From positions 248,001-312,000 of the forward strand of contig JAJZUP010000001.1 of NCBI GenBank assembly GCA_021848465.1: a DNA stretch of 64,000 nt, read 5' to 3'. The notes under the pieces are model-generated. The model was not told the DNA's origin and made no database searches. It saw only the letters and a list, made by a program, of their open reading frames with translations. This DNA comes from Pseudomonadota bacterium. GTDB lineage: Bacteria > Pseudomonadota > Gammaproteobacteria > Burkholderiales > Gallionellaceae. This document shows, piece after piece, positions 37,064 through 45,907 of this stretch. Each line of letters begins with the position of its first letter. Positions within the stretch are counted from its first letter, which is position 1. Made by a program: the position numbers and the translations under genes.

Positions 37064-37404
37064 CAGGATTTTTTTACAAACTCGGTCTTCAATTGCATGG
37101 AGCCGATACCATCAATCTTGCAGTCAATATCGTGGTCACCATCAACCAGGCGGATATTCTTCACTTTGGTGCCAACCTTCACAACCAGCGAAGAGCCTTT
37201 GACCTTCAAATCCTTGATCACAGTGACGCTGTCACCATCATTCAAGACATTACCGAAGGCGTCTTTAAAAATGCGCTTTTCTTCAGTGACATTGTCGGGA
37301 GCGCTCTTTGGCCATTCATGCGCACATTCGGGGCAGACAAAATTGTCCCCATCTTCATAGGTATATTCGGAATTGCACTTAGGGCACTTAGGCAAACTGC
37401 TCAT
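37063..37404 (-). CDS. PhnA/YjdM zinc-ribbon protein
   Basis: A 113-residue cytoplasmic protein of the PhnA family. The start is the ATG at 37404 (GGAG 9 bases upstream), which places the zinc ribbon at the N-terminus: CPKC near residue 7, then CPEC near 25. The C-terminal beta barrel ([15 protein letters not shown] and later) is typical. Despite its name the family is not shown to act in phosphonate use. It overlaps the phosphoesterase start by one base. Confidence 0.88.
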   Translation of the reverse strand: MSSLPKCPKCNSEYTYEDGDNFVCPECAHEWPKSAPDNVTEEKRIFKDAFGNVLNDGDSVTVIKDLKVKGSSLVVKVGTKVKNIRLVDGDHDIDCKIDGIGSMQLKTEFVKKS

Positions 37405-37519
37405 ACAAAAACTCCAGAGAAAAGACATGCGCCTGAAAAGTCCGGGCAAGGAAAAAAGGTGGCAAAGTTCTATACCGACATCACACGGCTGACATGAACC
37501 AAAAATTTCGAGTGCGGAA

Positions 37520-38251
37520 CTAAAGCTTATACCCTCGATGTACTGCCACCACGCCGCCGGTCATATTGAAATACTCCACGCGTTCAAGTCCGGCATCAAT
37601 CATCATCTGTTTCAGTTCTTCTTGCCCCGGATGCATGCGGATTGATTCGGCGAGATAGCGATAGCTGTCAGAATCATTAGCGATGAGTTGACCCATCTTG
37701 GGCAGCAATTTGAAAGAATAAAGGTCATAGACCTTTTCAAGCGGCTTGGCGACTTTGGAAAACTCCAGCACGATCAAGCGGCCGCCGGGTTTCAGGACGC
37801 GGTGCATTTCCCGCAGCGCGATATCCTTGTGCGTAACATTGCGCAGACCGAAAGCGATACTGACAACATCGAAATAATTATCTGGAAAAGGCAGTTTTTC
37901 GGCATCACATTGCGTAGCCGGTGTCGGCATGCCTTCATCCAGAAGGCGATCGCGACCAACGCGCAGCATGGCGTTATTGATGTCAGTCAGGACAACCTGA
38001 CCAGCAGAGCCAACCTTGTCGAGAAACAAACGCGAAAGATCGCCCGATCCGCCGGCAATATCAAGCACACGTTGTCCTTGATGGACATTGGCAAGGCCAA
38101 CGGCAAAGCGCTTCCAGATACGATGTAATCCGACTGACATCAAATCATTCATGATGTCGTATTTGCTTGCTACCGAGGTAAAGACGCCAGCGACGCGCTT
38201 GGCTTTGTCATTTTCATCAACAGTCTCAAAGCCGAAATGGGTGTTTGCCAT
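37520..38251 (-). CDS. ubiE: ubiquinone/menaquinone biosynthesis C-methyltransferase UbiE
   Basis: SAM-dependent methyltransferase of 243 residues in quinone synthesis. The N-terminus [34 protein letters not shown] near 25, SAM motif [15 protein letters not shown] near 65 and the later [10 protein letters not shown] are UbiE hallmarks. It follows the DUF971 gene by 11 bases, a common pairing in betaproteobacteria. Confidence 0.96.
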   Translation of the reverse strand: MANTHFGFETVDENDKAKRVAGVFTSVASKYDIMNDLMSVGLHRIWKRFAVGLANVHQGQRVLDIAGGSGDLSRLFLDKVGSAGQVVLTDINNAMLRVGRDRLLDEGMPTPATQCDAEKLPFPDNYFDVVSIAFGLRNVTHKDIALREMHRVLKPGGRLIVLEFSKVAKPLEKVYDLYSFKLLPKMGQLIANDSDSYRYLAESIRMHPGQEELKQMMIDAGLERVEYFNMTGGVVAVHRGYKL

Positions 38252-38262
38252 GATCAGAACTC

Positions 38263-38625
38263 CTAGGATGGATCGCGTGATGCGCCGGCTGCTTGCAGGC
38301 GATCAAGATAGTTTTGCCACAATTCGTCTTGGTGTGCACCAAGCTTGTACAACATGTCCCAGTCATACAGGCCGCTATCATGTCCGTCACTGAATACCAG
38401 CTTGAGCGCATAACTGCCAGCGGCCTCAACATCCATCAGCGCAACATAGCGCTTGCCGGTTTGCAGCACCTCCTGCCCTGGCCCATGCCCACGCACTTCG
38501 GCAGAAGGTGAAAAAACCCGCAAATATTCAGCAGGCAGCGTGTAGCGCACACCATCATCCCACGCGATTTCGAGCGAGTTGGATTTCTGGTGCAGGATGA
38601 CTTCAGAGGGTTGCGGCATGGTCAT
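38263..38625 (-). CDS. DUF971 family protein
   Basis: A small protein (120 residues from the ATG at 38625; an ATG at 38646 is also possible). It matches the gamma-butyrobetaine hydroxylase-like N-terminal domain family: [18 protein letters not shown] near the start and [20 protein letters not shown] near the end. Relatives often lie next to ubiE and may handle iron-sulfur or metal cofactors, but function is not settled. No clear Shine-Dalgarno supports a start. Confidence 0.82.
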   Translation of the reverse strand: MTMPQPSEVILHQKSNSLEIAWDDGVRYTLPAEYLRVFSPSAEVRGHGPGQEVLQTGKRYVALMDVEAAGSYALKLVFSDGHDSGLYDWDMLYKLGAHQDELWQNYLDRLQAAGASRDPS

Positions 38626-38689
38626 GACAATAGGAAACGGGCGCATATTATCGCAAGAGGCATTATAAATTCCAAATAACATAAGATTA

Positions 38690-38723
38690 CTGCCAACACG
38701 CTGTCAGTAGCGGGCGGCATAAT
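38690..38723 (+). promoter_or_regulatory. operator-promoter element upstream of the cupin gene
   Basis: CTGCCA, 6 bases, then TGTCAGTAGCGGG (38702-38714), and a -10-like CATAAT at 38718-38723. The same bipartite element occurs at 40319-40353. CTGCCA and TGTCAG form an imperfect inverted repeat. The -10 is about 33 bases before the cupin ATG at 38756. Confidence 0.6.
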
Positions 38724-38755
38724 GAGTATATGGTCTACCAATAAAAGGAGTGCAA

Positions 38756-39274
38756 ATGAACAAACCAATTATCAATATTGCGGATGTTCAATTACAGCCA
38801 CGGCCGCCGGCCTTTGCTGCAACAGGTCCAGCGGCGGAGCGTTACGATGTGCGTATGGGCATGGTCAGCGCTGTCATTGGGGCCCAAAAACTGGGCTACA
38901 ACATCACGGCAGTCCCACCGGGAATGCGGGCGTTTCCGCCGCACAGTCATTTGGCGAATGAAGAAATGTTTTTCGTGCTCGAAGGCTCGGGCGAAGTAAA
39001 GATAGGTGAAACAACCTACCCGATCAAACAAGGGGATTTTGTAGCACTCACAACAGGCGGCAGGGAAAAGGCGCATGTCGTGACCAACACCGGCAGCACC
39101 GAGCTCAGATACCTCGCCGTCAGTACACGCATTTATCCCGAAGTGTGCGAATACCCTGCCAGTGGCAAATTCGGAGTGATGGCGGAATTACCTCCGGGCG
39201 CGGATGGCAAATCCGCTGCCTTCCGGTTTGTCGGGCGCGCTGAGCAATGCGCGGATTATTGGGAAGGCGAATGA
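38756..39274 (+). CDS. cupin-domain protein
   Basis: A 172-residue protein with one cupin barrel. Metal-ligand-like residues are in PPHSHLANEEMFFVLEGSGE near 62-81, with a second motif around REKAHVVTNTG. The ATG at 38756 is preceded by AAGGAG; an in-frame GTG lies 6 bases upstream. It is the first gene of the plus-strand accessory cluster and carries the bipartite promoter element. Substrate unknown. Confidence 0.82.
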   Translation: MNKPIINIADVQLQPRPPAFAATGPAAERYDVRMGMVSAVIGAQKLGYNITAVPPGMRAFPPHSHLANEEMFFVLEGSGEVKIGETTYPIKQGDFVALTTGGREKAHVVTNTGSTELRYLAVSTRIYPEVCEYPASGKFGVMAELPPGADGKSAAFRFVGRAEQCADYWEGE

Positions 39275-39357
39275 GCCACAGCGCCGAATTGTCCATACCT
39301 CGGCACCAAGTCGCGCAGAGGCATCCGCTGACCGAACAGACACGATAGAGATTACTC

Positions 39358-39843
39358 ATGGAACTTGAAGATGCCGAACGACACAACAAAAATAAACGCT
39401 ACTGGATCGGCGTCGCCTCGAAAGAGCATGTGAAGCTCGGCGTAGCAGGCGGCTTTAGTCAGCTATGTCACGGCAAGGCACAACCCTTAAGGCGCATGGC
39501 GTTAGGCGACGGATTTATCTACTACTCTTCGAAGGAAATGTTCGGTGAAGACGCGCTGTGTCAACAATTCACCGCCATCGGCGAGGTGGTCGGCAGTGAG
39601 GTGTATCCGTTCGAAATGTTTCCCGGATTTGTTCCATTCCGCCGCGACATCAAATTTTATGAGGCACACGATGTGGCGATTCGTCCGCTGATCAGGCAAC
39701 TTTCCTTCATACAGGACAAAACCCGCTGGGGTTACCCCTTCCGCTTCGGCCATCTGGAAATTCCGCAAGCCGATTTCGAGCTGATCGCACAGGCAATGCT
39801 GGCAAACAATCCTGCCATCACGTTGTTAGTAGCAGGTGAGTAG
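39358..39843 (+). CDS. EVE-domain protein
   Basis: A 161-residue protein that looks like a single EVE (PUA-like) domain: YWIGVASKEHVKLGVAGGF at the N-terminus, FIYYSSKEMFG, and a central GEVVGSEVYPFEMFPGFVPF. EVE domains bind modified nucleic-acid bases and occur in both housekeeping and defence genes. No nuclease or helicase partner is next to it, so no defence role is claimed. It lies between the cupin and SRPBCC genes. Confidence 0.8.
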   Translation: MELEDAERHNKNKRYWIGVASKEHVKLGVAGGFSQLCHGKAQPLRRMALGDGFIYYSSKEMFGEDALCQQFTAIGEVVGSEVYPFEMFPGFVPFRRDIKFYEAHDVAIRPLIRQLSFIQDKTRWGYPFRFGHLEIPQADFELIAQAMLANNPAITLLVAGE

Positions 39844-39851
39844 TCTTCACA

Positions 39852-39867
39852 TGCCGGATGTCCGGTG
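39852..39867. repeat. 16-bp palindromic repeat, copy 1
   Basis: TGCCGGATGTCCGGTG, containing the inverted repeat CCGGA-TG-TCCGG, lies 20 bases before the SRPBCC gene start. An identical 16-base copy is at 40359-40374, before the next gene. It could be an operator or a duplicated leader. Confidence 0.7.
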
Positions 39868-39886
39868 AAAATGCAAGGATCACAAT

Positions 39887-40300
39887 ATGTGGCAGGGACA
39901 ATACGAAACGACGACTGACGTTCCAGCGGAGAAATTATTTCGGGTAATCGCTGACATCAATTGCTGGAACAAGTGGGATGACGGAGTGGAATCAACAAAG
40001 CTTGAGGGTATTGCCAGAGCAGGTGCGGCATTTATGCTTAAGCCCAAAGGTGGTCCGAATGTTCATTTGACGATAGATGAAATACGCCCATATTGTCTGG
40101 TCGATACGGCACATCTCTTTTTCGCCAAGATGCGCACGTCGCACGAATATACGCAGAAAGATGGACGTACAACGATCCATTTTCAAGTCGAAGTTTGGGG
40201 GGTGCTGGGATTCTTTTGGCGTAAGGTGGTGGCTGAGAACCAGATTAAGGAAGCCGCAGCCCAGACACAGGCGCTTATTGAATACGCGCGTCATAACTAA
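39887..40300 (+). CDS. SRPBCC (START-like) family protein
   Basis: A 137-residue protein of the polyketide cyclase/dehydrase type. The N-terminal YETTTDVPAEKLFRVIADI and INCWNKWDDGVESTKL fit the start of the helix-grip fold, which binds hydrophobic ligands. No catalytic assignment is possible. It is part of the accessory row ending in the WYL regulator. Confidence 0.78.
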   Translation: MWQGQYETTTDVPAEKLFRVIADINCWNKWDDGVESTKLEGIARAGAAFMLKPKGGPNVHLTIDEIRPYCLVDTAHLFFAKMRTSHEYTQKDGRTTIHFQVEVWGVLGFFWRKVVAENQIKEAAAQTQALIEYARHN

Positions 40301-40318
40301 TTACGAAGGTAAATATTC

Positions 40319-40353
40319 CTGCCACTATGTTGTCAGTAGTGGGTGCGTAGCAT
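40319..40353 (+). promoter_or_regulatory. operator-promoter element, second copy
   Basis: CTGCCA, 6 bases, then TGTCAGTAGTGGG (40331-40343) and a -10-like TAGCAT at 40348-40353. It matches the element at 38690 in 18 of the 19 motif bases, while the 6-base spacers differ. It probably drives the genes from 40394 onward, including the regulator. Confidence 0.6.
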
Positions 40354-40358
40354 TCTCC

Positions 40359-40374
40359 TGCCGGATGTCCGGTG
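40359..40374. repeat. 16-bp palindromic repeat, copy 2
   Basis: Identical to the copy at 39852-39867 (TGCCGGATGTCCGGTG). Here it lies just downstream of the predicted -10, inside the likely 5' leader and 19 bases before the ATG. Confidence 0.7.
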
Positions 40375-40393
40375 TTCAAACAAGGAGAACAAC

Positions 40394-40696
40394 ATGTCAG
40401 ACATGATCGAACTGGTACGCTTCCGTCTGCAATCGGGCAAAACTTCTGCCGACTGGCTTAAGGCCAACGAAAAGATCAACAACTGGATCAAGACCCAGCC
40501 GGGCTTCCGTTTCCGCAGTTTATCGGAAACCGAAGATGGTGAATGGATAGACATGGTGTACTGGGAAAGTCTGGAGGCCGCAAAACAAGCGGGGGCGAAA
40601 TTCGGTGACGAGATCGGCCCCAGCTGTGAACCGCTGATCGACATGAACAGCGTGGTGGTGAGTCACAGCAAGGCACATGTGATGCAGCGAGGCTGA
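40394..40696 (+). CDS. small dimeric alpha/beta-barrel-like protein
   Basis: A 100-residue protein starting at the ATG at 40394, preceded by CAAGGAGAA. Its pattern (LVRFRLQSGKTSADWLKANE, then DMVYWESLEAAKQAGAKF) resembles the ferredoxin-like dimeric barrels of antibiotic-biosynthesis monooxygenase type. Function is unknown. It is followed after 3 bases by the EthD-like gene, another protein of the same broad fold. Confidence 0.7.
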   Translation: MSDMIELVRFRLQSGKTSADWLKANEKINNWIKTQPGFRFRSLSETEDGEWIDMVYWESLEAAKQAGAKFGDEIGPSCEPLIDMNSVVVSHSKAHVMQRG

Positions 40697-40699
40697 GCC

Positions 40700-41017
40700 A
40701 TGGTCAAGATCAGTATCTTCTATCCCAATACAGGCAAGTTCGACATGGCCTATTACCTCAATACCCACATGCCCCGTTCCATCGAGCTGCTAAATCAGGG
40801 CAAAGGCTATCGCGGCGTGTCGGTTGAGCGCGGGCTGGGTGGCGCCACCCCGGGTTCGGCCCCGCCCTTTGTGGCCATGTGCCATTACCTGTTCGACAGT
40901 GCTGAAGATTTCATGGCAGCATTCATGCCGCACGCGGTTGAATTGCAGGGCGACATGTCGAACTACACCGATATCGAGACGGTGATACAGGTGAGCGAGG
41001 TCGTGATCGTTCGTTAG
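40700..41017 (+). CDS. EthD-family protein
   Basis: A 105-residue protein matching the EthD/YgiN-like dimeric barrel family: KISIFYPNTGKFDMAYYLNT at the N-terminus with the HMP motif near residue 23, and a C-terminal YTDIETVIQVSEVV strand. Family members include small reductases and accessory proteins. It starts 3 bases after its neighbour, so they are co-translated. Confidence 0.8.
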   Translation: MVKISIFYPNTGKFDMAYYLNTHMPRSIELLNQGKGYRGVSVERGLGGATPGSAPPFVAMCHYLFDSAEDFMAAFMPHAVELQGDMSNYTDIETVIQVSEVVIVR

Positions 41018-41026
41018 GAGGCAAGG

Positions 41027-41569
41027 TTGGGAATCAAATACTCTGTATTTATCGCGGCCAGTCTGGATGGGTTCATCGCCCGCAAAAACGGCAGCCTGGA
41101 TTGGCTGCCGGGTAATGATGGGCAAGTGCAGGTTGAAGATACCGGCTATAACGATTTCTATGCTGCAGTGGATACACTGGTGATGGGACGCAACACCTAC
41201 GAGTTCGTACAGTCATTCGACGCGTGGCCCTTCGCCGGCAAGCGCGTGGTGGTGTTGAGCAGCAACTATCCCTTTACGATGCAGGTGGTGGCGGAACATG
41301 TGTGGGGTACCTCGGCATCACCGGTGGAGCTGGACAAGCAGCTGGAGCAGCTAGGTGTGAAACATGTGTATGTTGATGGCGGACAGACCATACAAAGCTA
41401 CCTGCGTGCCGGGCTCATCGCCGAGCTTACCGTCACGCGCATCCCTGTCCTGCTTGGCGAGGGCATCTCCTTGTTCGGTACGCTGCAGCATGATATCGGA
41501 CTCCGGCATCGTTCGACGAGGATGTTCAATAACGGCATGGTGCAAAGCAAATACGAGGTAATACGCTAA
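41027..41569 (+). CDS. dihydrofolate reductase-like (RibD C-terminal domain) protein
   Basis: A 180-residue NADPH-dependent reductase-like protein of the RibD_C family. FIAASLDGFIARKNGSLDWL is at the N-terminus and VMGRNTYEFV near 54, followed by VDGGQTIQSYL near 120. The TTG start at 41027 is supported by TAGGAGG 7 bases upstream. It is not the housekeeping DHFR. It overlaps the TfoX-like gene by one base (TAATG). Confidence 0.85.
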   Translation: MGIKYSVFIAASLDGFIARKNGSLDWLPGNDGQVQVEDTGYNDFYAAVDTLVMGRNTYEFVQSFDAWPFAGKRVVVLSSNYPFTMQVVAEHVWGTSASPVELDKQLEQLGVKHVYVDGGQTIQSYLRAGLIAELTVTRIPVLLGEGISLFGTLQHDIGLRHRSTRMFNNGMVQSKYEVIR

Positions 41570-41898
41570 TGGCAACGGACAAGAACACCATGGATTTCCT
41601 GCTCGACCAGCTATCCGGTCTGGGCGAGGCTTCGGCGAAGAAGATGTTCGGCGAATATTGCCTCTACCTTTCCGGCAAGCCGGTGGGGCTGGTGTGCGAC
41701 GACCAGCTCTACCTCAAGCCGACCAGGGCTGGCAGCGCCTTGCTGGACAAGGTGGTGGAGGGCGCGCCTTACCCGGGGGCCAGGCCGCACCTGCTGATCA
41801 CGCCCGATCAATGGGAAGATACCGAATGGTTGTGCGGCATCGTGCGCGCCACGGCAAAGGAATTGCCGCTGCCCAAGCCGAAGAAGCCCAAGCCCTAG
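41569..41898 (+). CDS. TfoX N-terminal domain protein
   Basis: A 109-residue protein of the TfoX/Sxy N-terminal domain type, including AKKMFGEYCLYLSGKPVGLV and ending in a lysine/proline tail. Full Sxy activators of competence also have a C-terminal domain, which is absent here, so a competence role should not be assumed. Such stand-alone domains often accompany WYL regulators, as here. Confidence 0.82.
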   Translation: MATDKNTMDFLLDQLSGLGEASAKKMFGEYCLYLSGKPVGLVCDDQLYLKPTRAGSALLDKVVEGAPYPGARPHLLITPDQWEDTEWLCGIVRATAKELPLPKPKKPKP

Positions 41899-41901
41899 GT
41901 T

Positions 41902-42600
41902 ATGCGCAAATCCGAACGCCTCTTTCAACTGGTGACCCTGCTGCAAGGTCGTCGCACCGCCATGACTGGGCAGGCGCTGGCAGAAAAGCTCGGCGTTGGC
42001 GTGCGTACCGTGTACCGCGACATCCAGGCGCTCATCCTCTCCGGTGTGCCCATCGATGGCGAGGCGGGGGTGGGCTATCGCCTGCGCAAGGGCTTCGACC
42101 TGCCGCCGCTGATGTTCGAGATGGACGAGGTCACGGCATTGCTGGCAGGCAACCGCATGGTGCAGGCGTGGACCGATCCGGCGCTGGCAGAGGCAGCAAA
42201 ACGTGCGGAGGCCAAGATACTCGCTGTGCTGACACCGGCCATGCTGAACCAAGTCTCGCGCTTGCCTTACCGCATCCCTAACTATTCCTACCCCGAGCGC
42301 GAGACGCACGGCTTGCTGCGCAAGGCATGCGAGTTGCGGCTCAAAGTGAAAATCACCTACCGCGACATGAAGGAGCAGGTAACCGAGCGTACCTTGTGGC
42401 CGCTGGGCATGTTCGGCTGGGGCGACCATTGGACATTGCTGATCTGGTGCGAATTACGCAACGAGTATCACAATTTCCGCTTTGACCGCATTCAGCATAT
42501 TGAGTGTCTGCCCGAGCATTATCCGCAACTTCCCGAGCGGAATATCGAGCATTACCTGACGCAGGTGATCGGGGTTGAGGATGAGCAGAAACCGCAGTGA
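41902..42600 (+). CDS. YafY-type transcriptional regulator (HTH plus WYL domain)
   Basis: A 232-residue regulator. The N-terminal helix-turn-helix (about residues 1-60, including LAEKLGVGVRTVYRDIQAL) is followed by a linker and a WYL-type ligand-binding domain (about 135-215, VKITYRDMKEQVTERTLWPL). WYL proteins usually sense nucleic acids or small ligands. It ends the accessory cluster three bases after the TfoX-like gene and is the natural candidate to act on the two bipartite elements upstream. Confidence 0.88.
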   Translation: MRKSERLFQLVTLLQGRRTAMTGQALAEKLGVGVRTVYRDIQALILSGVPIDGEAGVGYRLRKGFDLPPLMFEMDEVTALLAGNRMVQAWTDPALAEAAKRAEAKILAVLTPAMLNQVSRLPYRIPNYSYPERETHGLLRKACELRLKVKITYRDMKEQVTERTLWPLGMFGWGDHWTLLIWCELRNEYHNFRFDRIQHIECLPEHYPQLPERNIEHYLTQVIGVEDEQKPQ

Positions 42601-43095
42601 TTAGAGGCTGCGAATCTTTTTCAACAATGCAGTGGTCGAGCGTTCGTGGATGAATGGAATGCTATGCACAGTGCCGCCCCAGCCTTGCACCTCCTTGGCC
42701 CCCACGATGCGGTCTGGCGCCCAGTCGCCACCTTTGACCAGCACATCGGGTTTGCATGCGAGGATAAGGTTGAGTGGGGTGTCTTCCTCAAACAGCATTA
42801 CCAGACTGACCGACTCCAGTGCAGCTAAAACAGCTTGCCGGTCAGCTTCGGAATTCACCGGACGGTCATCGCCTTTACCCAGTTTTTTAACCGAAGCATC
42901 GCTGTTCAGGCCGACAATCATCGAAGCCCCCAACGCGCGCGCTTGCGCAAGGTAAGTGACATGGCCGCGGTGCAGCACATCAAAGCACCCGTTGGTAAAA
43001 ACCAGCGGGCGCGGTACGGCTGCCAGTTTGGCGGCCAGGGTATCCGCAGTGCAGATTTTGGATTCGAAAACGGGAGCCGGGTACACGTCAGTCAA
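42601..43095 (-). CDS. rfaE2: D-glycero-beta-D-manno-heptose 1-phosphate adenylyltransferase
   Basis: The stand-alone nucleotidyltransferase half of HldE, 164 residues, which activates heptose-1-phosphate to ADP-heptose for the LPS core. The [15 protein letters not shown] segment (HxGH motif) is near residue 35 and the KGGDW motif near 120. The kinase half is not in this window. It overlaps the BON-domain lipoprotein gene by 8 bases and converges with the WYL regulator without a gap. Confidence 0.94.
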   Translation of the reverse strand: MTDVYPAPVFESKICTADTLAAKLAAVPRPLVFTNGCFDVLHRGHVTYLAQARALGASMIVGLNSDASVKKLGKGDDRPVNSEADRQAVLAALESVSLVMLFEEDTPLNLILACKPDVLVKGGDWAPDRIVGAKEVQGWGGTVHSIPFIHERSTTALLKKIRSL

Positions 43096-43644
43096 TGTAG
43101 GAAAAGGCGCGAATGACTTTTTTTACATTCGGGGTGGTGCTGGCAATATCGGAAGCGGCATTGGCTTCCGCGTGGGTAACCAGGCCGAGCAGATAAACCA
43201 CACCGCGCGAAGTGGCGATTTTCACTACGCCGGCCTTGATGGCCTTGTTGCGCCCCAGGTTGTACTTGATGTTGCCGGTGATGCGCGCGTCAATGCGATG
43301 CGAAATGGACTTGGAAAGCATGCCGACGGTGATTTCGTTGGTGATTTCCTGCACATTGGGCACAGCGCGGATGATATGTTCGATGTCGTCCTTGATGTTT
43401 GCGGTCGGGGCATCGCCAATGACGAGCACGCGGCGGTTATAGCTGGTCACGATAATGCGTGAAGCCTTGTATTTCTCCTGAATGCGCTCCATCGACTTGC
43501 TCTCGATGGCATCGTCAATGCCCTGCATGCCGGCAGAGTAAATATCCGCAGTGTTTTCCCCCACCTTGGAGGAAACCCGGTATTCGGCACAACCGAGGAA
43601 GGCGGAAAGCGTTGCCGCCAGCAAAAGATATTTAATCAAACGCA

Positions 43645-43645
<1 letters not shown>
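43088..43645 (-). CDS. dolP: BON-domain outer-membrane lipoprotein (DolP/YraP type)
   Basis: A 185-residue lipoprotein. The signal peptide ends in the lipobox LGCA, with acylated cysteine near residue 19. Two BON domains follow (about 45-110 and 115-183). DolP supports outer-membrane integrity and BAM function. It overlaps gmhA/diaA by one base. The order lpoA-yraN-diaA-dolP next to divergent rsmI matches E. coli. Confidence 0.9.
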
Positions 43646-44271
<626 letters not shown>

Positions 44272-44280
44272 TTAACCGAT

Positions 44281-44640
44281 TCACACTTCAAAGGCATTCC
44301 TGAGCCATTCGATATTTCCGGCCTGGTCGAACAATACGGCATCGAAACGGCACGGCGGCACATGCGGCAAAGCGGAAAGGTAGTGCTGCGCAGCCTTGGC
44401 CAGCCTGGTTTGCTTGGCGGCATCAATACTGGCGCCCGCTCCACCGAAGCTGGCATTGCCGCGCAAACGCACTTCTGCAAATACCAACGCTGCGCCATCT
44501 TGCAGAATCAGGTCAATCTCGCCGAAACGGCAGTAATAATTGCGTGCGAGCAGTTTTAAACCTTGAGCCTGCAAATACTGTGCAGCAACCAGTTCGGCCT
44601 GGCTGCCTTTATTTTTCGGTTGCGACCGGGGCGCTGGCAT
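44281..44640 (-). CDS. yraN: YraN family (UPF0102) endonuclease-like protein
   Basis: A 119-residue protein with a restriction-endonuclease-like fold of the UPF0102 family. QAELVAAQYLQAQGLKLL is near the N-terminus and the nuclease-like RFGEIDLILQD, then VFAEVRLR, in the middle. Function is not established. Its 5' end overlaps lpoA by 32 bases. Confidence 0.9.
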   Translation of the reverse strand: MPAPRSQPKNKGSQAELVAAQYLQAQGLKLLARNYYCRFGEIDLILQDGAALVFAEVRLRGNASFGGAGASIDAAKQTRLAKAAQHYLSALPHVPPCRFDAVLFDQAGNIEWLRNAFEV

Positions 44641-45907
44641 TCTCGGCCTGCTGCTTGGCCGCCGCTTCGGCTGCCGCTTTGGCGGCGTTCAGTGCCGCCA
44701 GGGTTTCCTTGGTGAGGCCGAGGCCTTGGCGGAAAAACGCCGGGATCGGTTCGCGCAGGAATTGCTGGCGGTCGAATTCGATGCTGCCGGTGACGCCATC
44801 CAGAGGTAATTTGCCATTGGTCAACAAGACGTAAACAATGCGGTAGGCGTCGATGCCAAGTGCATACAGGCGATCCATTTCCGGACTCAATGGCGGATTC
44901 GCGCGCGGGAAAATCATCACGGCCGGATGATCCGGCTGCAATAGCCACGGCATATCCACGAAATGCACATCGTTCAAGTCGAAATTGTCGAGAGTTTTGT
45001 CATTGCCGGTAAACAACAACGAAGTGGCATAAACCGGCAGTGTCGGGTTCAGGTAGGGCCGGATCAGGCGTGCTGCTTTGTGCTCGGTGGCAAGAAAAGC
45101 CATATTGCCGGGTGCGACGGGTGGAATGAACGGGCGATTGGAAGCAATCGGCTCCCCGGTAGCCGAAACCGCCGAAGCTGGTTTCGGCTCCTGTCCGGGC
45201 GGCCAGGGCGCAACAGGAAGCTTGTTCAAAACGGAGAAATCACCCGAGAACTTGACCTCGGCAGTAATGGAGCCGCCCAGCTTGCCCCACTCGTCGGCAA
45301 ATGCAGCAGCCAGACGTTTGGCAATCGGGGTGTCGGTACTGATGATGGTGGCATCATGCAAGCCTGCTTCAGCAGCTAATTGTGCTACCCGGCGCGCCTC
45401 GTTTTCGGCGGGCAGGCCGAAGAAATACAGATTGCTGCCACTCTGGTATGTGTCAGCAAAATTCAGGGCCAGAGTGGGCACGCTAATATCCGGATAGCTC
45501 ACCAGCGCCGCAACCGCGTTGCGGGTCAGCGGTCCGGCCACGGCCACGGCGCCATCGCCAATTGCTTTGCGGTACAGCTCGACAAATTCCTTGGGCTCAT
45601 CATTACTGGCGTAAACACGAACCGGCAACCCTTGCTGCACTTGGGCAGAGGCCAGGAAGCCCTGGCGCACGGCATCCGCTGCCCGCGCAAAAGTCGGGGA
45701 ATTGAGCGGCAGGATCAGCGCGATATGTGGTGCGCGATCGGCAGGCGCGGCAGGTGGCTCCGGGAGAGTAGCTGCAACCCCAGAAGCCGTTTGCATCGCA
45801 GCCGCCGCGGGCACGCCGCTGACGCTTTCCGTTTCAGGATTGGCATGGGCAGTGATGCTAACGTATAGTGCAGCCAGTACGCAGAGCCTGAGGAAAAAAT
45901 GTTGCAT
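44609..45907 (-). CDS. lpoA: penicillin-binding protein activator LpoA
   Basis: A 432-residue periplasmic protein with a periplasmic-binding-like fold (IALILPLNSPTFARAADAVR near 61-80). In E. coli LpoA activates the peptidoglycan synthase PBP1A. The N-terminus has a signal peptide ending near THA-NP but no lipobox cysteine, so unlike E. coli LpoA it may be soluble in the periplasm. It lies divergent from rsmI with the first bases of both genes overlapping. Confidence 0.86.
   Translation of the reverse strand: MQHFFLRLCVLAALYVSITAHANPETESVSGVPAAAAMQTASGVAATLPEPPAAPADRAPHIALILPLNSPTFARAADAVRQGFLASAQVQQGLPVRVYASNDEPKEFVELYRKAIGDGAVAVAGPLTRNAVAALVSYPDISVPTLALNFADTYQSGSNLYFFGLPAENEARRVAQLAAEAGLHDATIISTDTPIAKRLAAAFADEWGKLGGSITAEVKFSGDFSVLNKLPVAPWPPGQEPKPASAVSATGEPIASNRPFIPPVAPGNMAFLATEHKAARLIRPYLNPTLPVYATSLLFTGNDKTLDNFDLNDVHFVDMPWLLQPDHPAVMIFPRANPPLSPEMDRLYALGIDAYRIVYVLLTNGKLPLDGVTGSIEFDRQQFLREPIPAFFRQGLGLTKETLAALNAAKAAAEAAAKQQAENASAPVATEK

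Noticed and set aside
39358..39843. EVE protein as part of a modification-dependent defence system
   Set aside because: No nuclease, helicase or methyltransferase is adjacent; the HNH gene is 16 kb away.
41569..41898. TfoX-like gene as a competence activator
   Set aside because: Only the N-terminal domain is present and no competence genes are nearby, so a competence role is not supported.
41611..42429. 272-codon frame antisense to the TfoX-like and WYL regulator genes
   Set aside because: Both plus-strand genes have clear family motifs; the antisense frame has none.
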